Of a DNA stretch of 64,000 nt, positions 13,094 to 22,871 are shown piece by piece. The notes below the pieces were generated by a model, which did no database searches, was not told the origin of the DNA, and saw nothing but the letters and a program-made list of their open reading frames with translations. The stretch's first letter is position 1. Every line of letters starts with the position of its first letter. The position numbers and the translations under genes are program-made. The DNA comes from Dimorphilus gyrociliatus (lineage: Eukaryota > Annelida > Polychaeta > Dinophilidae): NCBI GenBank assembly GCA_904063045.1, contig CAJFCJ010000009.1, positions 2,418,968-2,482,967 on the forward strand, given 5' to 3'.

Positions 13094-16034
13094 CTAATTC
13101 CAACGGGACTTTCTTTTCCGTCCCTCCTCCTTTGGAGCTGCTGCTGGTGGAGGTGGAGGCATCCTTTCCTCTGGACTTTCATAAGTTTTCGACATTTCGG
13201 AATTAGTTGCAGCAACAAAATTCGTCTTATATTGAGACTATTTTAAAAAGTGTAAAAAATTTTTTAATACACAAAACAACAAATAAAAACTACTTACTGA
13301 AAAAGCACTCTTTAACGAGGATATTCTGTTTGTTTTCTCTCCAGCTGTCGCCAAACTCTTACTATAACTAATAGGAGGTGGTATGTTGGCACCAACACCA
13401 CCGACAGCTCCACTATTCAAACCACTACCGGAAGATTTAGGGCATCCTAGCCCAGGTCTAGCTCTATATCCCAGACCAGAACCCCCAAATCCTAGTTTCT
13501 TGGCCTTTCCTTGTTTAAATCTATTCTTTTTAAACCAAGGGTTTTGCATAGCTATTTCCAGCAAATCATTTGGTACTTCTTGGTCCACAGATTCTAAATT
13601 TCGCACTAAATGACCGGCAAAATCTTTATCTTTTGGTGTAAGTAATGTAAAAGCTGTTCCCTTCTCTCCTGCTCTACCAGTTCTTCCGATACGGTGTGTA
13701 TGGGTATCGATATCTCTAGCAACATCATAATTAACTACTGTTTTAATGGATGGTATATCCAATCCTCGAGCTGCTACATCAGTAGCAACTAAAATAGGAA
13801 CATCTTTTCGTTTGAAAGAAGTTATAACTTTGTTCCTTTCGGTTTGTTCTAAATCACCGTGAATAAGAGCAACTGAAAAATTTAATCAAAACGGTTAAGA
13901 ATATGTGAAAAGCTTGTAAAATCTACCAGGCAAACCTTTATGATCATTTAATTTTAAATTCTTAGCCAATTCTTCACTATTTAGCTTTTTTGTAACAAAA
14001 ATAAGGACACTACCAATCGATGTGAATTGAACCAAGCGAGAACAAAGCCATGTCCATTTCGAGGCAGGATTTTGAAAAACTTGAACATGTTGAGTAATAT
14101 CTTGATTTGCCTAAAATTTTACAAAATACATTTAATATAACAAAAATAAAAGAGAGTTCATTACCTCTCCGATTGCTCCTTGAATAATTCTAACAGGATC
14201 GCTTAATATGTCACGGGCAAGTCTTTCAACTTTTTTCTTAAATGTTGCACTAAATAGCAATGCTGTAAGGGAAGAACAGACACTACAATTAATAATAAAT
14301 AATTCACATTTCAATAGAAAAACCTTACTTTGACGGCCAGGACGAACGTGATTGGCGATAGATCTTACTTGAGGTTCTAGAAGGTTATTCGAAATATTAT
14401 ATGTATTGCTAAAAAGTTTTGGTTTAAATAAATGCTTACCGAAACCCATGTCAAACATTCTATCAGCTTCATCAAATACCACAAAAGTTACCCTTGTTAA
14501 GTTGGTTGATTTCTTTTTTACGAGATCAATAAGACGTCCTGGAGTTGCTACTATAATTTCAGCACCTTCTTGACAAGCTTGTTGTTGCTCCCACATAGAT
14601 CCACCACCATATGCGCAAACAGTATGAATGTTATAGGCTTTTCCAAATTTCTTACATTCCAAATAAATTTGCTGCGATAATTCTCTTGTTGGCGCAATTA
14701 TCAAGCCAATCGGGCCATCACCTGGTTTCAATTCTGGTTGATCCATTATATGAACAAATAGGGGCCATAAAAATGCAGCAGTTTTTCCTGATCCAGTTTT
14801 TGCTATACCTATAACATCACGACCGGAAAGTGCAGCAGGAATAGCTTGTGCTTGTATAGGTGTCGGTTTAGTGAATTCTGACTTCCTAATTATTTTTAAT
14901 AATTGCTCATCAAATCCAAAATGAGCAAAACTGCAGACCGGATTCGGCACTTGTATACCAGTTGCCTATAAGATAATCAAAAGCTTAGGGGAATGAATTT
15001 TTAAAGGCTTAAGCGTATCTATTACCTTTAGTCCAAGGGTTCCCCTCAATTTATTAACTTCAGCTTTGGATAAAGTGGTTATTTCATTATGCTCCTCGTA
15101 AAAGTTCTTCGTGAATGGTTCATAATGTATTTCATCGTGATTAACAGGTGGTAAAGGATCAATAATCTATTGTAATCGATATTTTAATTTTTCTGTTTTT
15201 AAACTTACGCTAAACTTTACCTTATATTTTTCAGGTATAATAGCGTTGCCTTCGTGATCGTATTCAATATCAGCTCTATCATCGTCTTCCGGAAGACCAG
15301 CTAAAGGATTTTCCTCCATATATCGAAAGTAAGTTTCCATATCGTCTTCCTTATCAATATCGTCTCTTACTCCTCTACAATTACAATTTTAAGATTGATT
15401 CGTAAAATATCATATTAACAAGTACGCACTTGTCTTTTTTGGCATCTGACGTTTCTGTGCTGGTATTAGATTGAGATTTTACTTCTTTCTGTGTAAGAGA
15501 TGTTTAGTTCTAACGTTCTGGTCTACGTATGTGCAGCTTATTGAGCAGAATCATAAAAACCTCAATGGTTTGCATAAATGCATCCAAGGCATCGTCAGAG
15601 TCAGAGTCATCTCCGGTTTTCTTGCCTCCAGGACTTCCAGGAGCGGGTTGATATAAATCTTGATTTTCATCATCGTGCTCAAAGTAACTATAAAAGCTCA
15701 ATATAAGTACTGCAAACTCTAACTCACAATATCATTTACAGCGCACCTTTCTTCATCACTATACTTCCTTTTACCTATATGAGAACCTCCACCAAATGTT
15801 CTACTCCTTACTTTGCCAGTTCCGTAGCCCATTTCCATGAGCTGAGTTTCAATACCTTTACCTATATTTTACAAAGTTCATATTAGAGATTTAAGTTTAT
15901 TTTATTATGCTCTTACCTTTCTTTTTGACTGGCTCATCGCCCCTTAATTCCTTTGGCGGGGGAACACAACTAGAACTCCCCGAACTGGGCTGAAATCTAA
16001 TAGAGAAGCCTTTCGATCTGCCCCTGTTATACAT
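13094..16034 (-). CDS. DDX42: DDX42-type DEAD-box RNA helicase
   Basis: This is an ATP-dependent RNA helicase associated with SF3b and U2 snRNP in pre-mRNA splicing. The gene is on the reverse strand with at least ten exons; I followed the frame from ATG at 16034 to TAG at 13094. The N-terminal region (KGFSIRFQPSSG, then an acidic DSDSDDALDAFM segment and EDDMETYFRYMEENP) matches the DDX42 N-terminal extension. The helicase core has the Q motif (FAHFGFDEQL, TKPTPIQ), Walker A AKTGSGKT, PTREL, TPGR, DEAD, SAT, and motif VI HRIGRTGRAGEKG. A short C-terminal tail ends in RKRKSRWN, like the human KKRKKSRW end. The long human C-terminal tail is mostly missing. Two short introns (14377..14439 and 14263..14328) are multiples of three without stops, so an unspliced reading looks falsely continuous. 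The gene is divergent from CHMP4. Confidence 0.95.
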
Positions 16035-16681
16035 CTGGAAAGAAAAGAAAAAATTATACATCCATCCTTCCTCTGACTCTAATAGGCAATCTTTGTATCA
16101 CGTAAGTCGAAATACGTAACATGCAAAGTGTAACTGCAGGAGATTTTAAAAAAGGGGCCTTGCTTTAGCATAAATTAGATGACTGAGTTAATTTTTTAAA
16201 ATACCCGTATTATCGCTCAGGTGGATTACACAGTTAAGGAATATATTAGCAATCCAACAACTATTAAGCTTAGTGTATGAAAACTATAATATCTAATGCT
16301 GAATATTGTTTTACCGTAATTAATTTCTACATATATTATAACGAATAATTCGAAATTTAAAAGTACTTTGAGAACAATTAAAAGAATACTAATATACGAT
16401 TATAGCAGACGTATTGGTGACAAAAATTAAAAAAATTTATATTAAAATTTTTATTAAAAAATAATTTAAATAGTCTAGAAAAAACATTAAAGAAAAATAT
16501 TTTTTTTTTAAAATTAAGTGCGGTCTGGAGTTGATGAATCACACACAGACGGATATTAGTTGTGCTCCGACAGAAGAAAACTAGAAGTATCAGCCTCATA
16601 AACTGTACCTGATTTTAATTAACACTAATAAAATATTGTTTTCGCGATATAATATTGAAGAATCATCTATTATAAGAAAAA
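16035..16681. promoter_or_regulatory. Divergent promoter region of DDX42 and CHMP4
   Basis: About 650 bp between the two start codons, transcribed outward in both directions. It is AT-rich. It should contain both 5' UTRs and promoters. I see no clear TATA box or coding region; a short reverse open frame here is poly-Phe/Asn-rich and unconvincing. Confidence 0.55.
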
Positions 16682-18005
16682 ATGTCTTTGTTCGGTAAAT
16701 TATTTGGTGGTAAACCCAACGACAAGGCTCCCTCACCTCAAGAGGCTATTCAGAGGCTTCGCGATGTAGAAGAAACATTACAAAAAAAATCAGATTTTTT
16801 AGAAAAAAAGATGGAAGAAGAGCTTAAGGTCGCGAAACAAAATGCCCAAAAGAACAAAAGAGGTAATATTTGTATTACTGTTCGGTCTTATTCTATTAAT
16901 AAAATATATTTTGTAGCTGCTATGCAAGCACTAAAAAGAAAGAAACGAATTGAAAAGCAACTTCAGCAAGTAGATGGAACTCTTTCCACAATTGAATTTC
17001 AACGAGAGGCCTTAGAGAATGCGTCTACAAACACTGCAGTCATGAACGTTATGTCTGTAGCAGCTAAAGCACTTAAGGGAGTCCACAAAAGCATGGATGT
17101 TGACAAAGTACACGATCTTATGGATGAAGTTGCTGAACAGCACGAAGTCGCTAATGAAATTGGAGACGCCATCTCAAGACCAACTGGAATAGGCGCTGAA
17201 ATTGATGAGGATGAATTAAACCAAGAATTAGAGGAATTGGCACAAGAAGATCTTGATAATCAACTATTAGAGATTGAAACTAAGCCACAAGACATGCCTG
17301 AAGTTCCAAGTGATGTCCCTGTCGCAGGTTAGAAAAAATTCACGTCTAGTTGTATATATATATACATTAGGAAACATTCTATTAACTTTAAATTATTGAT
17401 ATTCATGAAGGATCTTCCCAACAACCTTTAAGTGAGATCCTAGTAGAAATAAGACAAATTTGAGTTTCTTTTAAAACTTCCCGGTTGTTTCATTTTTTAT
17501 TGAATTTCCAATTGTTATAGAATCCTAACTAAAAAATAGTAGAGCAGTTGGGAAACTATGTCTTACAATAGTTAGAGTAAAATACCTATAGAAATTTTAA
17601 AACCAAAGGAATTCTGATTTTCTGTCTCAAGTGATTCACAATAGGTCATATTTTATCATGACTCATTCATAACACTATCTTTAAGGTGAACTATCGATAA
17701 TTTTAAATTATAATCTGAGTAATATTCATGTGCTCGAATTTTTATAACGGACAGAATAACCACCTATTTAATACTGAATCAAAGGCTAATGACTAAATCA
17801 ATTTTAACTCATTTGTTTAAACTGAATAATCGTTTTTAGATATCTCACATTTAAAATAAACTAACAATAGTTAAACAATAATTTCATGTATATTGTTTAA
17901 ATAATGATTCAGGAAGTACAAACTTTGCAAACTGTTTCAGTGCCGCGAAAGACAAAGAAAGAAGATGAAGACGAAATGGCTGAACTCACTGCATGGGCTA
18001 CTTAA
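16682..18005 (+). CDS. CHMP4: CHMP4 / SNF7 ESCRT-III subunit
   Basis: This is the main filament-forming subunit of ESCRT-III, acting in multivesicular body budding, cytokinetic abscission and membrane repair. Three exons (16682..16862, 16917..17327, 17941..18005) give 218 residues, the usual CHMP4 length. The start MSLFGKLFGG is a typical amphipathic N-terminal helix. A basic helical hairpin follows (AMQALKRKKRIEKQLQQVDGTL), then acidic helices with IDEDELNQELEEL. The tiny third exon encodes PRKTKKEDEDEMAELTAWAT, whose MxxLxxW pattern is the ALIX Bro1-binding helix of CHMP4 proteins. The first intron is 54 bp and stop-free; reading through it would add 18 spurious residues. The second intron, 613 bp, is long for this window. 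ALIX itself is encoded about 10 kb to the right. Confidence 0.95.
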
Positions 18006-18181
18006 ATTGAAAAACTGCAAAATTTTATGATCAATTTCAAACAACTAACGTGCTTTACTAGCGTTATTAAAAATTTATATATACGTAATAATTACGATTA
18101 AACAATAAAAAAAAAATTGTTTTCATTTTAATGAAGTTCTGTACAACAACAATGAAAAGTTAAAATGCTTAAAAACGTATG

Positions 18182-19337
18182 CTATCGCTTGTAGCGCCTA
18201 GGGGATCTTGACCTGGATCGCGTTCTCCTAGTTTGCCTATCATGAGATCGAGATTTAACTCTACGATCTCTTCTGGAATTTTTATCATTATTGTTTCTTC
18301 CTCGTTCGGCCGATCTCGATCTTGATTTTCGACTTTGAAAATTCCTATCGTGCCTCAATTTTGATGTACTTGAATCATTTTTTTCTCTGTATTCGTCACG
18401 GTTTCGTCTAATACCTGGGGAGCGTGATCTAGATCGTTGCTCTCTCTTTGGAAATCTCTGCTTTCCATCATACCTCCTCTCACCGGACCTTGATCTAGAC
18501 CTACGGATATCTCTCGAATTATAATGTTCACGCCTATCTCCAGTCCCTCTTCTATTTGAATGAGACTCTCTCTCCTGTTTAAAAGTTCTTTCAGATTCAA
18601 ATTCTTCAGTTTGCCTTTTATCCCATTTAGAATTCCGTCTACTTTCAGCGTCTCTCTCTTGTTTAACAGGTCTTTCATCCCATTTGCTATTTTCCCTTTT
18701 TATATTAGCTTTAACGTCTGCCTTTGACTCGAATTCACTATCTGTTGTCGCAGAATCATCGGAACTTTCTGCTTTTTTAGCTTTCTTTTTCGATTTTTTT
18801 GACTTTTTTTTTTTCTTTTTTGATTTTTTCTTCCTTTCGTCATCGCTGGGAATAACTGCTACTGGTGCGCAGCCTTCCATTATTACCTGTTTCGTAGTTT
18901 CGTCTACGTCGTCGTGTAGTTTTACTTTATATTCTTCAACATGATCTACTCTGATTGTTCTTCCACATATTTTTATACCATTTAAATTATCGACTGCAAG
19001 AATAGTACTTCTTTGATCTTCGTAACATAAGAAACCAAATCCTTTCATTTTTCCAGTTTTTCTATCCCTGATTAGATTAATATTTACAATTTCTCCGTAC
19101 TGTGAGAACACACAAAGAGCATCACCCTCGGTTAATTCGTATGGAAGTCCACCTATAAATATCCATGCCGAATCTTTATACTTCTTATGCCAAGATCCTG
19201 AAGTTCCGGCAATCCCGGCCTCAAGTTCTATTTTATTTATTTTATTAAGGTTTTTCACGTTACTGTAAATAAAAAAATATTAAGAAATATACTGTAGAAA
19301 TATATTGTTTATAGTTAACTTACGTTAGGGGATTCAT
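18182..19337 (-). CDS. RBMX2: RBMX2 / Snu17-like RNA-binding splicing factor
   Basis: This is the RRM protein of the RES complex, found in activated spliceosomes. The first exon (19337..19324) codes only MNPLT; the second (19262..18182) holds the rest, for 364 residues in all. The start MNPLTNVKNLNKINKIEL matches the family N-terminus closely, which fixes the tiny first exon. The RRM spans about residues 38-120, with RNP2 IFIGGLPY and RNP1 KGFGFLCYED. A long low-complexity tail of Lys, Arg and Ser (including many RS dipeptides) follows, as in metazoan RBMX2. The gene is divergent from the THEM6-like gene. A CCAATCAG box at 19446 lies about 110 bp upstream of the start. Confidence 0.93.
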
Positions 19338-19904
19338 TTTACTCCCTATTCAAATTTCTATGTCTGATTATCGCAAAATTGTCGTTCAGACGTTTTCTAG
19401 CCGACGAATTCCGTGCGGACCTCTTTTCACACAGATTTTTTTTAACCAATCAGGATCATTGATAAAGACGCCAGACTTTGGTCTACTTTTAAATTTATTC
19501 CTTCCTACAAATTATATTAAAATAATTAAGCTCAATTCTTTATTTTTACAATAGAAAATAACGATATCAAATGAAATAGCAAAAAATGCTGATAAGAATT
19601 ATATTAATTTAATAAAGCTTTATTCGTATTGCATACCATTTTTAAACAATAATGTCTTTATAAAGAAGATATTTTAATAAAAATACTCTTATAAATGTCA
19701 CATATTTTACTGCTTAAATATATTAATTCTATATTTAGAGTCAATCTATGATGTTGGCGAACAGATGTAACTCACTTTGTACATTCAAATTTTACATCTA
19801 TAACAATAGTTAGTACACTGGCAATAAAGTGGGAAATAATTAATTGATCACATGATCAGAACAGCGATTCTTCACCATCATTTGAGGGTAGAAAGCTCTA
19901 GAAC
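19338..19904. promoter_or_regulatory. Divergent promoter region of RBMX2 and the THEM6-like gene
   Basis: About 570 bp between two outward-facing genes. It contains a CCAATCAG box at 19446..19453, a good NF-Y-type site, on the RBMX2 side. Nearer THEM6 there is a near-palindromic TGATCACATGATCA at about 19846 containing a CACATG E-box. No coding region is supported. Confidence 0.5.
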
Positions 19905-20558
19905 ATGCTTACAATAATGTTCTTTTGCTTTTTATGTATTCTCTACCACTGTTTCGATATTGTTCATTTTGTAAGAACATTTTCAACGGCGATTAAACCT
20001 AAGAAAAGGAAATGTTACAATACAAAGTTTATTATCGAAGATCAAGTTGGCTTAAGAGATATGGATGAGCAGTTTCATATGAATAATGGAAGATATTTCT
20101 GGCATTGTGATTTCGGAAGATTGAAACTTCTAGCCGAAACTGGTAAGAGTTAATTATAACTAATTTTGAATTAAAATATTTTACGTTCGAAAGGAATGTT
20201 AGAAGTTATGGAAGGTTTGAAACCAAAAGCTTATACATTAGTTGCCGCCTCAACTATTCGTTATAGACGTTCTTTAGAATTATTTGAAAAGTTCACATTA
20301 GAAACTGAACTTGTTCACTTCGACGAAAAGAATTTATATATACAACAAAGAGCAATTTCTTTAAAAGATGATTTTGTTAGTACGATTATGTTCTTTAAAT
20401 TAGCAATTGTAAATAGTACACCAATTGATGTCCTAAAAGCAATTTCTACGGATAAAAATTATACATTTGAACTATCTTGTCCAGACTATTTAAAAGTTTG
20501 GATGAAATTCCTGGAAAAGAGCAGTGAAGATATACAATTAAGAACTAAAACTATTTAA
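19905..20558 (+). CDS. THEM6: THEM6-like membrane-anchored hot-dog thioesterase-family protein
   Basis: This is a member of the THEM6 branch of the 4HBT hot-dog fold proteins; the substrate of the family is not settled. Two exons (19905..20142, 20194..20558) give 200 residues, against 208 in human THEM6. An N-terminal hydrophobic segment (about residues 2-25) acts as a signal anchor. The hot-dog domain follows. RDMDEQFHMNNGRYFWHCDF carries the Asp and HMNN motif that form the acyl-CoA thioesterase active site in relatives. STIRYRRSLELFEKF and VSTIMFF also match THEM6. The next gene, a GPR158-like receptor, starts only 104 bp after the stop on the same strand. AATAAA-type polyadenylation signals are present between them. 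Confidence 0.9.
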
Positions 20559-20618
20559 AAATAAATGTATATACTTACTAATTGTATAGGCCTAGAATAT
20601 TTTTTGTTAAATTATAAT

Positions 20619-20636
20619 AAATAAATAAATAAATCC
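20619..20636. repeat. (AAAT)n short tandem repeat
   Basis: A run of AATA/AAAT tetramers in the short gap between the THEM6-like gene and the GPR158-like receptor. It also contains overlapping AATAAA polyadenylation signals, probably used by THEM6. Confidence 0.7.
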
Positions 20637-20662
20637 ATCGAAGACGAATGTAATTTTTCAAA

Positions 20663-22606
20663 TTGAAAAACATGATGATCTACTTAACGTTTAATCAAAT
20701 ATTATTTCGGTTCTTTATCATTCATAAGATATATTGTTATAATGAAATTGTAGATAGAGGTCTTAAGAAGTTAGAAACGATTAATTCGACTAATTGTAAG
20801 CTATTTTGGAATGAGAGTACAAAAGGTTGCGGTGATGATTGTATTATTAAAGGATATTATGATAATGAACAATTGAAACCTTATTCTTATCCTGCTATCC
20901 GTAACGCTAATTTATTGTCAAAATTAAGTACCAGACCTAATGGTTTACCAAATGAAACGTCGTTTTATACTGCCATGCTAACTACGAAGACGGAGGATGA
21001 CCTACGTCATATCTATGCTTTATCTTTAGCTTTGGAAGAAGAATATTTAAATAGAGATCGAATTTGTCTATTCTTTTCAAAACATCCAGATAGGTTAAGA
21101 TTTGTTAATTTAGGAATAAGACCCGATTACTCTTGTAAAGAAAGATGGGCTGCCTGGTATCTTAATATAAAGCCGGGCTATCAGGCAAATGTTGAAAGAA
21201 ATGTAGAAGGTTTACTGGAACCTGTGATAACGTATAATGACGGAAAATGGACAGAACCTTATTATGATTGTAGAGGTACAGATATATGGATGGTTACATA
21301 CAGTTCTCCTGTATTCAAATACGAAAATGGTACTTTCTATTACTTAGGATCTTCTATTGTAGACGTTGGATTAACAAATTTTGACGTTAATCAATGCGAT
21401 CAGGAGCATAAATCCAATTCATCCGTTATTGTTAATCTATTTAGAGGTACCCATAACTGTGATAGAAATAGTACAGATTGCAAACCTATAAAAGGTTTAG
21501 GATTTCGAACAGGAACTTTTGAGTGTATATGTAAAAAGGGATTTTACTTCCCTAATTCGTCCAAAAATTCCTTAAATACTTTAAATAGAACATTTTGCCT
21601 ACCTTGCTCAGAAGGTTGTGAAACTTGTATTGACAATTCAATTTGTATTATTAAATTAAGTAAAACTCAAAAATGGATTTTATTATGTTTTTCAATATGC
21701 AATCAAATAGCTTGCGTCATAGCATCTCTACTCCTTTTAAAGTCCTATATAAAGATTTCAGATTTTCAAGGAAATCAGATTAATCTCACCCTCTTAATGA
21801 ACTTTGGTTTAACAATATTAAATACTCAACTCTATTCAATTTATTATGAACCTGGTAACCGGACTTGTAGTTGGTCAATTTGGGTCTATAATATTGGATT
21901 TTCAATAGCTTATTCTACTATACTACGTCGAATTATCAACGTATTTAGGTTGAATTCTACGCCTAGAGTTGGACCTGTAAGAGCCACATTTAGGATTCAA
22001 ACTACATCTATGGGAATAAATAATCTTTTAACATTCCCAGTTGTAGGAATGTTCCTACTACTTCTCTTAATTTGGACCATATCTGGCAAGAAGTTAGTTA
22101 TCGAAAGAGAGACTTCGAATAGCCTAAAATACTTAGAATGCTATACCAATAGATATGAATATTTTCTTATTGCGTGTAGAGTGTGCCTACTTTTAAGTAT
22201 TTTGTTCATTTGCTATCTGCTTAGACGTGCTACTTGCGCTTTAGATGAGCAAAAACATCTGGCATCATGCGTCTTAAATGTTCTATTTTTTACTAATGCA
22301 TCATTCATATTTAAGAAGATACTAGCTGGAAATCCCTTAAGCATTTCAGTCTTAAATTATCTAGATAATTTAGCTTTAACTATTTTTCCTTTATATTTTA
22401 TATGTTATAAATGGTTAATAGCATCTAGTGCTGATTTTGAAGACATACCTCAAATAAGGAAATCATTAGCACCATGGCAACATTCAAAGTATACTCAAGC
22501 GGAAGATACAGATATAAAAGATTCACGTATATTTCAGATTCAATACAATAGTATGTATGATCTTTGCCAAAGAAATTCAGCACCAAATGTATTAATGACA
22601 ATTTGA
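20663..22606 (+). CDS. GPR158/GPR179-like class C seven-transmembrane receptor
   Basis: This is a class C receptor of the GPR158/GPR179 type; vertebrate GPR158 binds glycine through a Cache domain and couples to RGS7-Gbeta5. A single exon encodes 647 residues. After a signal-like N-terminus (about 3-26), a Cache-like ectodomain runs to about residue 250 (including YDCRGTDIWMVTYSSPVFKY). A Cys-rich EGF-like segment follows at about 285-325 (CICKKGFYFPN, FCLPCSEGCETC), the diagnostic arrangement for this subgroup. Seven hydrophobic segments start at about 338 and end near 575. The C-tail has only about 70 residues, far shorter than in vertebrate GPR158, so the long RGS-binding tail is absent. 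The end VLMTI could be a class II PDZ ligand. The lack of introns stands out in an intron-rich neighbourhood. Confidence 0.85.
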   Translation: MKNMMIYLTFNQILFRFFIIHKIYCYNEIVDRGLKKLETINSTNCKLFWNESTKGCGDDCIIKGYYDNEQLKPYSYPAIRNANLLSKLSTRPNGLPNETSFYTAMLTTKTEDDLRHIYALSLALEEEYLNRDRICLFFSKHPDRLRFVNLGIRPDYSCKERWAAWYLNIKPGYQANVERNVEGLLEPVITYNDGKWTEPYYDCRGTDIWMVTYSSPVFKYENGTFYYLGSSIVDVGLTNFDVNQCDQEHKSNSSVIVNLFRGTHNCDRNSTDCKPIKGLGFRTGTFECICKKGFYFPNSSKNSLNTLNRTFCLPCSEGCETCIDNSICIIKLSKTQKWILLCFSICNQIACVIASLLLLKSYIKISDFQGNQINLTLLMNFGLTILNTQLYSIYYEPGNRTCSWSIWVYNIGFSIAYSTILRRIINVFRLNSTPRVGPVRATFRIQTTSMGINNLLTFPVVGMFLLLLLIWTISGKKLVIERETSNSLKYLECYTNRYEYFLIACRVCLLLSILFICYLLRRATCALDEQKHLASCVLNVLFFTNASFIFKKILAGNPLSISVLNYLDNLALTIFPLYFICYKWLIASSADFEDIPQIRKSLAPWQHSKYTQAEDTDIKDSRIFQIQYNSMYDLCQRNSAPNVLMTI

Positions 22607-22717
22607 AAAGCCTATAACCTTGTTGTCTTTTGGTGAATTTCATCTCAGATAACGATTATGACGTACCTTAGATATTTTAAATTTACAATTTTGTATATTA
22701 TGATAACAAGTATCGTT

Positions 22718-22745
22718 AATATATATATATATATATATATGTATA
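22718..22745. repeat. (TA)n simple repeat
   Basis: A TA dinucleotide tract of about 26 bp between the GPR158-like gene and the EGF/TSP1 receptor gene. Confidence 0.85.
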
Positions 22746-22871
22746 TTTATTTGCTATAACATGTTACTTTACTAGGAATAAAGCTTTTGTTTGCGCTTTT
22801 TTATTTTTACTATTTCAATACAGGAAGTTAAAAGCATTTTTTATAAAATATGCTGTTTCATTGATTACATT

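Noticed and set aside
16863-16916. An apparent 18-residue insertion in CHMP4
   Set aside because: It is a 54-bp stop-free intron with GT and AG ends; splicing restores KNKRAAMQALKRKKR as in the family.
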